From contig CAKZLD010000199.1 in the NCBI GenBank assembly GCA_937125135.1, positions 1 to 35,694 on the forward strand: 35,694 bases of DNA, read 5' to 3'. Shown here in pieces: positions 25,150 to 33,473 of the stretch. This stretch comes from an uncultured Ignavibacterium sp. GTDB lineage: Bacteria > Bacteroidota > Ignavibacteria > Ignavibacteriales > Ignavibacteriaceae. The first letter of the stretch is position 1. The number at the start of each line of letters is the position of its first letter. The translations under genes were made by a program, and so were the position numbers. Below the pieces are notes generated by a model that saw nothing but the letters and a program-made list of their open reading frames with translations, was not told the DNA's origin and did no database searches.

Positions 25150-26225
25150 TTATAATCTGCTGATTGTAGTTTTTCAGCTTTATCTGCTAATTTAATTTGT
25201 TCAATAAGTTCATCAAGTTTTCCCTCGATAATTTCTGATAGATTATATAAAGTTAATCCAATTCTATGGTCAGTAATTCGGTTTTGAGGGAAGTTATAAG
25301 TTCTGATTTTATCGCTTCTGTCTCCGCTTCGTACCATAAGTTTTCTTTGAGCAGAAATTTCGCTCATCTTTTTACTCATTTCCATATCATACAATCTTGC
25401 TTTTAACACTTTCATTGCTTTTTGTCTATTCTTCAATTGAGAGCGCTCATCCTGACATTGAACAACAATTCCAGTTGGAATATGAGTAATCCGAACAGCA
25501 GTTTCAACTTTATTTACATTTTGTCCGCCTGCTCCACCAGAACGGAATATATCAATCTTTAAATCGTTTGGATTAATTTCAACTTCAACATCTTCAACTT
25601 CGGGCAGAACCGCCACTGAAGCTGCTGAAGTGTGAACTCTTCCGCTTGCTTCAGTTTCCGGAACTCTCTGAACGCGATGAACTCCTGATTCGAATTTTAA
25701 ATCACCATAAACATTATCACCATTGACTGAAAAGATAACTTCCTTTAATCCACCGATTCCAGTTTCATTTATGTCAATAATTTCATATCTCCAACCACGA
25801 ATTTCAGCATATCTTGTGTACATTCTGAATAAATCGTTTGCAAAAAGTGCGGCTTCTTCACCGCCAGTGCCTGCACGAATTTCTACGATTACGTTTTTGT
25901 CATCATTCGGATCTTTAGGCAGGAGTAGAGTTTTCAAATCTTCTTCAGCTTTCTCGAGAGATACCTTTAAACCTTCAAGTTCAGATTCTGCAAGCTCAAT
26001 TATCTCTTTATCAGCTGAACTTTCTATTAGCTCTTTATTGCCTTCAATATCTTTCGAAATTTTCAGGTATTTTTCATAAGCCAGAACAACTTCCTCAATT
26101 TCGCTTTTTTCTTTACTAAGAGTTTTTATTTTATCATGATTGTTTAAGTAATCGGGATCTGTAAACAATTGATTTATTTGTTCGTATCGTTGCTTTATTT
26201 TTTCTAATTTATCAATGAAGCTCAT
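25146..26225 (-). CDS. prfA: Peptide chain release factor 1
   Basis: Terminates translation at UAA and UAG. The 359 residues have the RF1 hallmarks: the conserved [15 protein letters not shown] segment, GGQ at 233-235 (GAGGQNVNK) that triggers peptidyl-tRNA hydrolysis, and the later [11 protein letters not shown]2 is excluded by the absence of a programmed frameshift and by the '[13 protein letters not shown]' type block. Length is normal. It is separated from rlmB by 66 bp that contain an exact TAnnTTTG element, so it likely has its own promoter. Its stop codon overlaps that of the phosphatase gene on the other strand. Confidence 0.96.
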   Translation of the reverse strand: MSFIDKLEKIKQRYEQINQLFTDPDYLNNHDKIKTLSKEKSEIEEVVLAYEKYLKISKDIEGNKELIESSADKEIIELAESELEGLKVSLEKAEEDLKTLLLPKDPNDDKNVIVEIRAGTGGEEAALFANDLFRMYTRYAEIRGWRYEIIDINETGIGGLKEVIFSVNGDNVYGDLKFESGVHRVQRVPETEASGRVHTSAASVAVLPEVEDVEVEINPNDLKIDIFRSGGAGGQNVNKVETAVRITHIPTGIVVQCQDERSQLKNRQKAMKVLKARLYDMEMSKKMSEISAQRKLMVRSGDRSDKIRTYNFPQNRITDHRIGLTLYNLSEIIEGKLDELIEQIKLADKAEKLQSADYN

Positions 26226-26250
26226 AATTAAATTCTATTTTTTGCGAGTG

Positions 26251-26258
26251 CAAATATA
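26251..26258 (-). promoter_or_regulatory. Possible -7 element for prfA
   Basis: On the minus strand this reads TATATTTG followed by CA, an exact TAnnTTTG match about 25 bp before the prfA ATG. A proper TTTG at -33 is not seen. It lies between rlmB and prfA. Confidence 0.55.
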
Positions 26259-26291
26259 ATTATAAGAAGTGTTAATCTTGATTAGATTTTG

Positions 26292-27035
26292 TTATTGATG
26301 TTGCGGACTTTCGGTTTGTTGTCTAACGATTTCATACAGAAAAATTCCGGTTGCAACAGAAACATTCAACGATTGAATTTTTCCATACATCGGAAGGTGA
26401 ACTAAATAATCACACTTTTCAGCAGTCAATTTTCTTATGCCTTTTTCTTCGTTTCCAACAATAAACGCAATTGGAATTTTGTAATCAATTTCAAGATAAT
26501 TTTTTGATTTTCCAAGAAATGATCCCACAATCCAGAAACCAGCTTTTTTAAGTTCATCAATTGTATTAGCAAGGTTGTGAACCTGACAGATTTTAAGATG
26601 TTCAATTGCTCCTGCAGATGTTTTTACAACAGTTTCGTTCATAGGGGCTGAGTTATGCAAAGTTGTGATTATTGATTTGATGCCACAACATTCTGCCGTT
26701 CTTAAAATTGCTCCAACATTATGGGGATCTTGAATTGAGTCGAGAATTAGAATGATTGGATATTTTCTGTTCTTTGATTCAGAAATGATTTCATCAAGCT
26801 TATAAAACTTTTGTTCCGATCTTATTGCTATTACACCCTGATTATTTTTATCGGAATTTATTTGTCTGAATTTTTCAACAGATAATTGATTTACTTTTAT
26901 TCCACGCTTTTTTGCTGCGATGATAATCGCATCAATGATACTTCCTTTTTGTCCGAAAAGAATATAAACCTGAGAAATATTGCTATTACTGTTAAGAGCT
27001 TCAAGCACTGGCTTTCTGCCAATTATCATTTTCAT
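26292..27035 (-). CDS. rlmB: 23S rRNA 2'-O-methyltransferase, RlmB-like (SpoU family)
   Basis: 247 residues. The N-terminal about 75 form the substrate-binding domain that RlmB-type enzymes have (IIGRKPVLEAL). The SPOUT methyltransferase follows with motif 1 NVGAILRTAE, motif 2 FIVGNEEKGI and motif 3 SLNVSVATGIFLYE, which make the knotted SAM site. RlmB methylates G2251 of 23S rRNA; another SpoU-type target is possible for paralogues. It begins 3 bp after the unknown 171-residue gene. The first ATG is at 27035, with a second two codons later. Confidence 0.9.
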   Translation of the reverse strand: MKMIIGRKPVLEALNSNSNISQVYILFGQKGSIIDAIIIAAKKRGIKVNQLSVEKFRQINSDKNNQGVIAIRSEQKFYKLDEIISESKNRKYPIILILDSIQDPHNVGAILRTAECCGIKSIITTLHNSAPMNETVVKTSAGAIEHLKICQVHNLANTIDELKKAGFWIVGSFLGKSKNYLEIDYKIPIAFIVGNEEKGIRKLTAEKCDYLVHLPMYGKIQSLNVSVATGIFLYEIVRQQTESPQHQ

Positions 27036-27038
27036 TAA

Positions 27039-27554
27039 TTATTCCATCGGGAATGAAAATAAAGATTCAGCAATTTCAAATGAGCAAAACTTTCCATTGT
27101 TCTTTTTAGGTGGAAGAAATTCATCAATTAAATTTATTTGTTTTTTATAAAGATTAAATTCTATTCTTACGCTATTAATTGAACCGTCCGATTTTATGAT
27201 ATTAACTATATGCTCACCATATAAATCTTCAAAATCAATTGCTTCACTTGCGGGTTTGACTTCTGTCAGATAATCATTGCGGGCAGATAATCCGAATATA
27301 CTTATGTCAATTTCGTTTTTGATTTTTCTTGATTGGACAGAAATACTGTAATTAAGAGATGTAAAAAGTTTAATTGTTTCCAGAAGAATTCTACACTTTT
27401 GTTTTTTTTCTTTTTTATCATAATGAAAAAAGAATTTACAATTGAATTCAATTTCTTCTTTCTTCTTTTTGGGAATTGCCTTTTTAAGCTTATCTATTGT
27501 TTTTTCACGAGCTTTAGAAATTTTAGGAACTTCTTTTGGATTTCTGAGCGACAT
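27039..27554 (-). CDS. Uncharacterised protein between rlmB and hisS
   Basis: 171 residues with no family that I recognise. The first about 38 residues are strongly basic (KKAIPKKKK), followed by a region of predicted beta strands (CKFFFHYDKK, CRILLETIKLF, DISIFGLSARND). No signal peptide or membrane span is present. The ATG abuts the hisS stop exactly and the stop lies 3 bp before rlmB, so it is embedded in a translation gene set and most likely co-translated. The basic N-terminus would suit contact with RNA or ribosome parts, but this is inference. The protein is real by frame and spacing. Confidence 0.65.
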   Translation of the reverse strand: MSLRNPKEVPKISKAREKTIDKLKKAIPKKKKEEIEFNCKFFFHYDKKEKKQKCRILLETIKLFTSLNYSISVQSRKIKNEIDISIFGLSARNDYLTEVKPASEAIDFEDLYGEHIVNIIKSDGSINSVRIEFNLYKKQINLIDEFLPPKKNNGKFCSFEIAESLFSFPME

Positions 27555-28811
27555 TTATTTTACTCTTTTAATTATTTCGTTTAAATCATTCAACTTTAGA
27601 TTCTCTTGTGTCCCATCGGACAGATTTTTCAAAACGATTTCACCACGATTAAATTCTTCACCTCCGATGAACAAGACAAATCTTGAATTCAGTCTGTTTG
27701 CTTCACGCATTTGTGCTTTAACACTTCTATCAAGATAATCATAATCAACGATTAGTTCGTTCCTTCTCAATTCAGAAGCTAACTCAGCTACTTTATATTG
27801 AAGCTCCTTCTCCAATCTAACAATAAAAACATCAATTTGTCTTTCAGGAAGATTAAGTGAATTTTCATTTTCACAAGCCAGCAGAATTCTTTCCATTCCT
27901 GCTGCGAAACCAACACCGGGAGTTGGTTTTCCGCCCAATTCTTCAACTAACAAATCGTATCTTCCTCCGCCACAGAGGGAGCTTTGTGAACCAACTTTAT
28001 TGCTGATGATTTCGAAAGTAGTTTTTGTATAATAATCCAAACCTCGAACAAGTTTTGTATCTTCTTCATAAGGAATATTTATTGAATTCAAATAATTTTT
28101 TACCGCATTGAAATCGTTGATACTTGATTGATCAAGATAATCAAACAATGATGGAGCATTTAATAAAACCTCCTGATCTTGCTCGGCTTTACTGTCAAGA
28201 ATTCGCAGTATATTTTTTTCGAGTCTGTTTTGACTATCATCAGTTAATTTATCTTTTTTATCTGAGAGAAACTTTCTAAGTTCATTTTTATATACTTCAC
28301 GTGATTCAGGAGTACCCAGAGAATTTATTTTCACAATAAGATCTTTTAATCCTAAATGTTTTAAAATTAAATAAGCCATTTCAATCATTTCAGCGTCAAG
28401 GAAAGGAGAAGAACTTCCTAGAGCTTCTGCACCAAACTGATGGAACTGTCTCAATCTTCCAGCCTGAGGTCGCTCCTGACGGAACATCGGAGAGATATAA
28501 TACAATTTATTAAGCGAAGTTTTTTCTCCCAACGAATGTTCAATAAACGCTCGAACTACTCCGGCAGTCATTTCGGGTTTAAGAGTTATAGATGTGCCGC
28601 CTCTATCAATCATCGTGTACATTTCCTTACTGACAATATCTGTTTCCTCACCGATACCTCTTGCAAAAAGTGAGGTTTGTTCAAATACTGGAGTTCTTAT
28701 CTCAACATAGTTGTAATTGTTAAAAACTTTTCTAACCAAACCTTCGAGATGATGCCATTTGGTTACATCTGAGGGAAGGATATCTTTAGTACCTGTAATT
28801 GCTTTAATCAT
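27555..28811 (-). CDS. hisS: Histidyl-tRNA synthetase
   Basis: Charges tRNA-His with histidine. The 418 residues contain class II motifs: motif 1 around VEIRTPVFEQTSLF, motif 2 near MFRQERPQAGRLRQFHQFG, the HisA-type block LVRGLDYYTKTTFE, LCGGGRYD, and motif 3 with GVGFAAGMERILL. The C-terminal anticodon-binding domain runs from about 325 (IDVFIVRLEK...). Length is typical. It lies 23 bp after ptsN and abuts the next gene, so it sits inside one minus-strand run. Confidence 0.97.
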   Translation of the reverse strand: MIKAITGTKDILPSDVTKWHHLEGLVRKVFNNYNYVEIRTPVFEQTSLFARGIGEETDIVSKEMYTMIDRGGTSITLKPEMTAGVVRAFIEHSLGEKTSLNKLYYISPMFRQERPQAGRLRQFHQFGAEALGSSSPFLDAEMIEMAYLILKHLGLKDLIVKINSLGTPESREVYKNELRKFLSDKKDKLTDDSQNRLEKNILRILDSKAEQDQEVLLNAPSLFDYLDQSSINDFNAVKNYLNSINIPYEEDTKLVRGLDYYTKTTFEIISNKVGSQSSLCGGGRYDLLVEELGGKPTPGVGFAAGMERILLACENENSLNLPERQIDVFIVRLEKELQYKVAELASELRRNELIVDYDYLDRSVKAQMREANRLNSRFVLFIGGEEFNRGEIVLKNLSDGTQENLKLNDLNEIIKRVK

Positions 28812-28834
28812 TGTGGAGTTGTTAAAAGAGTTAT

Positions 28835-29305
28835 TTATAAATCGAAATAATTAGTTTCTTCTTCAACGAAAATATTGTAAATCTCTTCAGCATCTGATGC
28901 ACTTAATAATCTGTTTCTGAAATCATCTTTGTTCATCATTCTGGAAATTCTGCTTAATAGTTTTATGTGTGCGCTTATCATATCGTTTCGTCCGACAATT
29001 AAAAAAATAAGATTTACTGGTTGCTCATCCAAAGCATCGAAATCAATTCCCTGTATGCTTTTTCCGAAAGCTACGATAATTTCTTTGATAGAATCTGATT
29101 TACCATGAGGAACGGCAAATCCTTTACCAACGCCAGTTGACATTATTTTTTCTCTTTCAAAGACATTCTTTCTGACATCTTCAATGTCTTCAACTCTTGA
29201 ATCTGAGGAGAATAACCCGATCAATTCATCAATCGCTTCAAATTTATCAATACTTTTTAATTCTGGAATTATCGCATCCTTAGAAAGGAAATCAGAAATT
29301 TTCAT
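28835..29305 (-). CDS. ptsN: PTS IIA-like protein (PtsN family)
   Basis: 156 residues forming one EIIA(Ntr/Fru)-type domain. The phosphoacceptor block GKGFAVPHGKSD contains His67, and the family strand LIFLIVG and the later AHIKLLSRISRMM are present. There are no other PTS genes nearby, so a regulatory role in the PTS-Ntr type pathway is more likely than sugar uptake; a stand-alone sugar IIA is the alternative. It is 23 bp upstream of hisS and 74 bp downstream of a TPR gene. Confidence 0.85.
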   Translation of the reverse strand: MKISDFLSKDAIIPELKSIDKFEAIDELIGLFSSDSRVEDIEDVRKNVFEREKIMSTGVGKGFAVPHGKSDSIKEIIVAFGKSIQGIDFDALDEQPVNLIFLIVGRNDMISAHIKLLSRISRMMNKDDFRNRLLSASDAEEIYNIFVEEETNYFDL

Positions 29306-29379
29306 AATAAGAAATTTTAATTTTAACTTAAAATTATTTGCAGAGTTAAATTAAGAAAAAATAATAAAATGCGTATAAG

Positions 29380-29865
29380 TTAATTTAATTGAGCAAGCAA
29401 TTTGTAGTAAGCTAGTTTCGCGGGCTGAAAATCGGGATCTTGATTCATCGAATCATTATAGTATTTTAATGCAGTAAACCACATACCTTTTTTTTCAAAA
29501 ACTCGTCCGAGATTATATAATGGAATATGTCTGGAGTCATAATCATTAGCTTTTAATGCTTTCTGAAACCAGTAAATAGAATCGTCATACCTGTTGAGAT
29601 TTATCAGATAAGTTCCGATATCATTATATGGATTTCCGTATTCAGGATCAAGTTCAATTGCGATTTTACATTCTTCAATGGCTTCTTCAAACTTGCCGAG
29701 AAGGCTCAAAGCCCATCCTAAAAAATTGTGGGCTTTAGGAGTTGGATAACAATCAATAGATTTTCTGTAAGCGTCAATTGCCTCATTGACTTCACCTTTC
29801 AAATGCAGACGATAAGCTTTTTCGAAGTATTCGACTGCAAGTAATATTTTATCTTTATCTACCAT
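29380..29865 (-). CDS. Soluble TPR protein
   Basis: 161 residues built of about four tetratricopeptide repeats (EYFEKAYRLHLKGEVNEAID, then NFLGWALSLLGKFEEAIEE, then IGTYLINLNRYDDSIYW, then YNLGRVFEKKGMWFTALK). There is no signal peptide, unlike the TPR lipoprotein at 11984, so it acts in the cytoplasm. It may head the ptsN-hisS run, with 74 bp between it and ptsN; the 168 bp upstream of it separates it from the divergent folE. Its partner is unknown. Confidence 0.8.
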   Translation of the reverse strand: MVDKDKILLAVEYFEKAYRLHLKGEVNEAIDAYRKSIDCYPTPKAHNFLGWALSLLGKFEEAIEECKIAIELDPEYGNPYNDIGTYLINLNRYDDSIYWFQKALKANDYDSRHIPLYNLGRVFEKKGMWFTALKYYNDSMNQDPDFQPAKLAYYKLLAQLN

Positions 29866-30033
29866 AAATACTGTTCAAATTCTATTCATATATAAAAATT
29901 ATTTATTCAATATCAAAATATTTTGTTTTATCTAATTATTAAACAATATCATAAAACATTCAGTTCTTGCACAACATAATTGAACTATTCAACTTTATTA
30001 TCGGTTATCCCTAAGAAATATTAAGGGAAAAAT

Positions 30034-30720
30034 ATGAGAGACACTTTTTACCGAACAGAAGTTTTTAGTAATGAACCCATAAATGATGAACATATTTTGA
30101 CATCCATTGAAACTCCGATAAGGAGAGATGCTTTTGAAATAGATGATGAAATAAAAATTGAACTAATCCAAAAGAAATTTGCTGAAATAATGGAAATATT
30201 AGGATTAGATTTATCAGATGATTCTTTGAAAGATACTCCAAAACGCGTTGCCAAAATGTATGTAAGAGAAATTTTCTCAGGATTAAATCCTAAGAATAAG
30301 CCTTCCTTAACTCTATTTGATAATAAATATAAATTCAATCAGATGCTTGTTGAAAGAAATATTGCAGTTTATTCATACTGTGAACATCATTTTGTACCTA
30401 TTATCGGCAAAGCTCACGTTGCTTATTTTTCTTCCGGCAAAGTTGTAGGATTATCTAAAATTAATAGAACTGTTCAGTATTTTTCAAAAAGACCACAGGT
30501 TCAGGAGAGATTAACTATTCAGATTGCAAATGAATTAAAAGAAATGTTGAAAACCGAAGATGTTGCTGTTTTAATTGATGCAGATCATTTGTGTGTTGCT
30601 TCTCGTGGTGTGCAGGATGTTTCAAGCTCTACCGTTACTTCGAGTTATCACGGAAAGTTTCTCGATCCCAACGTCAGAGAGGAATTTTTAAGATACGTTT
30701 ATCAATCAAATAAATTTTAA
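30034..30720 (+). CDS. folE: GTP cyclohydrolase I
   Basis: Converts GTP to 7,8-dihydroneopterin triphosphate, the first step to folate or tetrahydrobiopterin; in bacteria it can also feed queuosine. The 228 residues have the zinc ligands Cys116 (SYCEHHF), His119 and Cys187 (HLCVASRG), the active-site HHFVPIIGKAHVAY, the GLSKINR block and the closing SSTVTSSYHG. The first about 35 residues are longer than in short FolE forms. A GGGAAAAAT sequence precedes the ATG. It is transcribed alone, divergent from the TPR gene. PabB-PabC for the same pathway lies at 1787. Confidence 0.96.
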   Translation: MRDTFYRTEVFSNEPINDEHILTSIETPIRRDAFEIDDEIKIELIQKKFAEIMEILGLDLSDDSLKDTPKRVAKMYVREIFSGLNPKNKPSLTLFDNKYKFNQMLVERNIAVYSYCEHHFVPIIGKAHVAYFSSGKVVGLSKINRTVQYFSKRPQVQERLTIQIANELKEMLKTEDVAVLIDADHLCVASRGVQDVSSSTVTSSYHGKFLDPNVREEFLRYVYQSNKF

Positions 30721-30729
30721 GTTGTAAAT

Positions 30730-30783
30730 GTTAAATGTTCAATGTTGGAATTTTCATCCAAGATTGAATATTCAGGATTTAAC
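30730..30783. terminator. Hairpin between convergent folE and acyl-CoA synthetase
   Basis: GTTAAAT (30730-30736) pairs with ATTTAAC (30777-30783), and inside it TTCAATGTTGGA (30738-30749) pairs with TCCAAGATTGAA (30757-30768) with one mismatch and a 7-nt loop. Its right arm covers the acyl-CoA synthetase stop codon. No clear T-tract follows on either strand, so it may act as a bidirectional terminator or only stabilise the 3' ends. Confidence 0.4.
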
Positions 30784-32836
30784 ACTTTATTCTAATGTCA
30801 ACGGCAGAAATTTGATTATCATCTGTTATAATCAGTGGATTAATATCTACTTCAGTAATCTCATCATAATCTAATGCCAGTTGTGCTAAATTTTTAATAA
30901 TGGATTTTAGATGATTGATATCTACAGATTTCTCACCTCGAACGCCACGAATGATTTTTCCAATCTTTGTTGAATTTATAAGATTTTCAATATCAGCGTC
31001 ATTCAAATAAGCAGAACACATTGAAGTATCATCCAGATATTCAACGTATTTACCACCGCTTCCAAACATTATCATAGGTCCAAAACTACTGTCGCGAAAA
31101 GCTCCAACAAGCAATTCAAATTTTGTTTTCAAAAATGACTGTATTAAAACTTTTTCTAATGCAATTCCGTTGGAACTTAAACTATTTTCTAAATTTTGAA
31201 TAGAAACTTTAAGCTCGTCGTAATTTTTAATATTTAAAATTACTGCGTTTAATTCTGATTTGTGAATAATGTTTTCTCCAATTGCTTTTAGAGCAATAGG
31301 ATATTTAAACGTGGTTTTATCTACTTCATCAACAGGAAAAACCCTCTGCTCAACCAAAGGAATTGAATACTTAACTGCAATTTCACTCACTAAATTTTGT
31401 GGGAGGAATTTTCCTTTGAATTCAGACAAATCGTTATTCGTTTTGTTGTATTTCTCTTTCAGTCTATCTGAGTGAGAAATTGAATTGTTGGAAGTCAACA
31501 TATTTTTTATCACAACAGAAACGTCCTCTGCAAATCTGAAAAGAGGTTTTCGGGTTTTTGAATTTTGACGATATTCTTCCCAGAACTCAGGTAGTGGCAT
31601 TACTATTTGAAATATTGGTTTCTCACTTTCTATTTCATTTATACCTTCAATAACAGGAAAAGCTTTCACCATAATTGGCTCAACGAAAATTGAAATCACA
31701 GAATTAACATTATCATCTGTCAAAAGAATTTCCACAACAGACTTAAATTGCTCAGCAGTTCCTCCGGGCAATAAATCAACCGGATTATTAACACTTCCCT
31801 CAGGATGAACAATTTGTTTTAGTTTCTGTTTTGTGGATTCTGAAAGTTCAGCTAATACCAAATTATTTTTTTCTAAAGAATCTACAGTAAGTATTGCGGG
31901 TCCACCAGCATTTGTAACTACTGCGACTTTGTTTCCCAGAGGTATCGGAAAATCTTCAAAGCCTTTTGCAGTATTAAACATATCGTTTAAATCGTCAACC
32001 CTAATAATTCCAAATTGCTTTAGAACCGAATCAACAACTTTATCAGAACTCGCAATTGCACCAGTGTGAGATGAAGCAGCTTTAATTCCACTTTCTGTTC
32101 TACCCCCTTTTAGAATTATCACTGGTTTATAAATATGATTATCAATAAAATATTTAATAAATCGTTCACCGTTTACAAAACTCTCAAGATAAAAACATAT
32201 CAGTTTTATATCATCATTTGAGTTCCAATAATTCAGCAAGTCAAGTTCATTCACATCAGCTTTATTTCCAACGCTTATAAATTGTCCGAAGCGAATATCT
32301 GTCTCTCTCAATGAGTTCAGAACTGCAGCACCAATAGCTCCACTTTGAGAGCAGAATGCTAACTTACCTTCACGCGGTTGTTCAGCGACAAATGTTGCAT
32401 TCATTCTTATTTCATTTTGGGAGTTAATGATTCCCATACAATTAGGACCGACTAATCTTGCATCAGATTTTTTTACTATCTCAATAATCCTTTTCTCGGC
32501 TTCAGCGCCTGATTCCCCAGTTTCTTTAAAGCCTGCGGTAATTAAAATAATTGCTTTAATTCCTTTTGATATAAGTTCTTTAAGGCTTAATTCAACAAAT
32601 TGTTTAGGAACCATCAATATTGCCAGATCTATTTCTTCAGAGATGTCAGTGATGGATTTAAAACATTTTATTCCAAAAATTTCCTCTCCTTTTGGATTAA
32701 CGAGAAATAGTTTGCCTTTATAATTATATTCGATAACTGATCGGGTTAGTTCATAGCCAAGACTTTTTGGTTTGGATGAAGCGCCAATAATACAAATAGA
32801 TCGCGGGTAAAAAAATTTATCAAAGACGTTGTGCAT
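30779..32836 (-). CDS. ADP-forming acyl-CoA synthetase, alpha-beta fusion
   Basis: 685 residues. The alpha part (about 1-460) has a CoA-binding Rossmann domain (SICIIGASSKPKSLGYEL) and succinyl-CoA-ligase-like domains with FCSQSGAIG and SSHTGAIASSD; the His in this motif is His257, the same number as the phosphorylated His of Pyrococcus ACD1. The beta part (about 470-685) is an ATP-grasp with YPIALKAIGENIIHKSE, whose His corresponds to the second phospho-carrier, FELLVGAFRD and the closing VDINPLII. It makes ATP from acetyl-CoA or branched acyl-CoA by way of phospho-histidine, or runs in reverse. The substrate is not evident. It is transcribed alone. Length is typical for the fused form. Acetyltransferase (Pat) fusions are excluded by the absence of a GNAT domain. 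Confidence 0.9.
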   Translation of the reverse strand: MHNVFDKFFYPRSICIIGASSKPKSLGYELTRSVIEYNYKGKLFLVNPKGEEIFGIKCFKSITDISEEIDLAILMVPKQFVELSLKELISKGIKAIILITAGFKETGESGAEAEKRIIEIVKKSDARLVGPNCMGIINSQNEIRMNATFVAEQPREGKLAFCSQSGAIGAAVLNSLRETDIRFGQFISVGNKADVNELDLLNYWNSNDDIKLICFYLESFVNGERFIKYFIDNHIYKPVIILKGGRTESGIKAASSHTGAIASSDKVVDSVLKQFGIIRVDDLNDMFNTAKGFEDFPIPLGNKVAVVTNAGGPAILTVDSLEKNNLVLAELSESTKQKLKQIVHPEGSVNNPVDLLPGGTAEQFKSVVEILLTDDNVNSVISIFVEPIMVKAFPVIEGINEIESEKPIFQIVMPLPEFWEEYRQNSKTRKPLFRFAEDVSVVIKNMLTSNNSISHSDRLKEKYNKTNNDLSEFKGKFLPQNLVSEIAVKYSIPLVEQRVFPVDEVDKTTFKYPIALKAIGENIIHKSELNAVILNIKNYDELKVSIQNLENSLSSNGIALEKVLIQSFLKTKFELLVGAFRDSSFGPMIMFGSGGKYVEYLDDTSMCSAYLNDADIENLINSTKIGKIIRGVRGEKSVDINHLKSIIKNLAQLALDYDEITEVDINPLIITDDNQISAVDIRIKC

Positions 32837-32939
32837 AGAACAAAGTTCTCCAAAAATATTTTGATTTTATATTCAAAATTAGCTCAATTAATGTTATCAA
32901 TTGAGTTGAGTTATGAAATAGAAAAATCTTCTGAAACTA

Positions 32940-32970
32940 TTTGAAATTATTTATTTGGCAATTATTTTTC
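32940..32970 (+). promoter_or_regulatory. Bacteroidetes-type promoter of the CBS gene
   Basis: TTTG (32940-32943), exactly 19 bp, then TATTTTTC (32963-32970), one mismatch to TAnnTTTG. It lies 21 bp before the ATG at 32992. A strong ribosome binding site, TAGGAGG (32981-32987), follows. This is the best two-part promoter match that I found in the window. Confidence 0.6.
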
Positions 32971-32991
32971 TAAAAAAATTTAGGAGGAAAT

Positions 32992-33417
32992 ATGGATGAA
33001 CTAAAAAACTTATTAAAATCAAGTGAAGTTCATTCCGTTCAAACAGGAACAAAAATTTATGATGTTGTTAAATTCATGGCTGAAAAGTCTGTTGGAATTG
33101 TCCCTGTTCTGGATGGCGATAAATTAGTTGGTGTTTTTTCTGAGCGTGATTTAGTTAAGAGAATTATTGCCGTTGATAAAGATGTCAAAGAAACTCTTGT
33201 TGATGAAGTAATGTCAACCAACTTAGTCATTGCAAAGATAAACGAATCTTCTGCTGAAGCCCTTGCAAAAATGAAAGAAGCAAAAACAAGACATATTCTG
33301 GTTATTGATGGTGAAAAACTTGTCGGAGTTTTATCAATGCGTGACTTGTTGGAAGTAGATTTACTGCAATGCAAAACAACCGTTGAAGTGCTGAATAATT
33401 ACATCTATTCTAAATAA
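32992..33417 (+). CDS. Stand-alone CBS-domain-pair protein
   Basis: 141 residues made of two CBS motifs and nothing else. Each repeat has the family pattern: VGIVPVLDGDKLVGVFSERDLV, shown in part here as VGVFSERDLV, then HILVIDGEKLVGVLSMRDLL, shown in part as GVLSMRDLL. Such pairs bind adenosine nucleotides or SAM and regulate a partner. The partner is not identifiable. A strong AGGAGG ribosome binding site, 4 nt before the ATG region, and a good promoter suggest high expression. Confidence 0.88.
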   Translation: MDELKNLLKSSEVHSVQTGTKIYDVVKFMAEKSVGIVPVLDGDKLVGVFSERDLVKRIIAVDKDVKETLVDEVMSTNLVIAKINESSAEALAKMKEAKTRHILVIDGEKLVGVLSMRDLLEVDLLQCKTTVEVLNNYIYSK

Positions 33418-33464
33418 AAAAAGTTGTCCAAATATCAGTTTATGATTCACTGAATTTGGACAAC
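33413..33464 (-). terminator. Intrinsic terminator of the beta-barrel-like gene
   Basis: GTTGTCCAAAT (33423-33433), continued by TCAGT after a bulged A, pairs with ACTGAATTTGGACAAC (33449-33464) around a 9-nt loop. On the minus strand the stem is followed by seven T residues (complement of 33416-33422), a standard intrinsic terminator, starting about 10 bp after the stop at 33474. On the plus strand the stem lies just past the CBS stop and has no T-tract, but it may also help end that transcript. Confidence 0.75.
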
Positions 33465-33473
33465 CATTCTCTA

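Noticed and set aside
25723-26079. Plus-strand frame of 118 codons within prfA
   Set aside because: Antisense to a conserved gene; the Ser-rich product is the usual reverse reading of a Glu-rich coding region.
32427-32723. Plus-strand frames opposite the acyl-CoA synthetase gene
   Set aside because: They overlap a well-supported gene and show no domain; the Ser/Pro/Ile-rich composition is that of a reverse frame.
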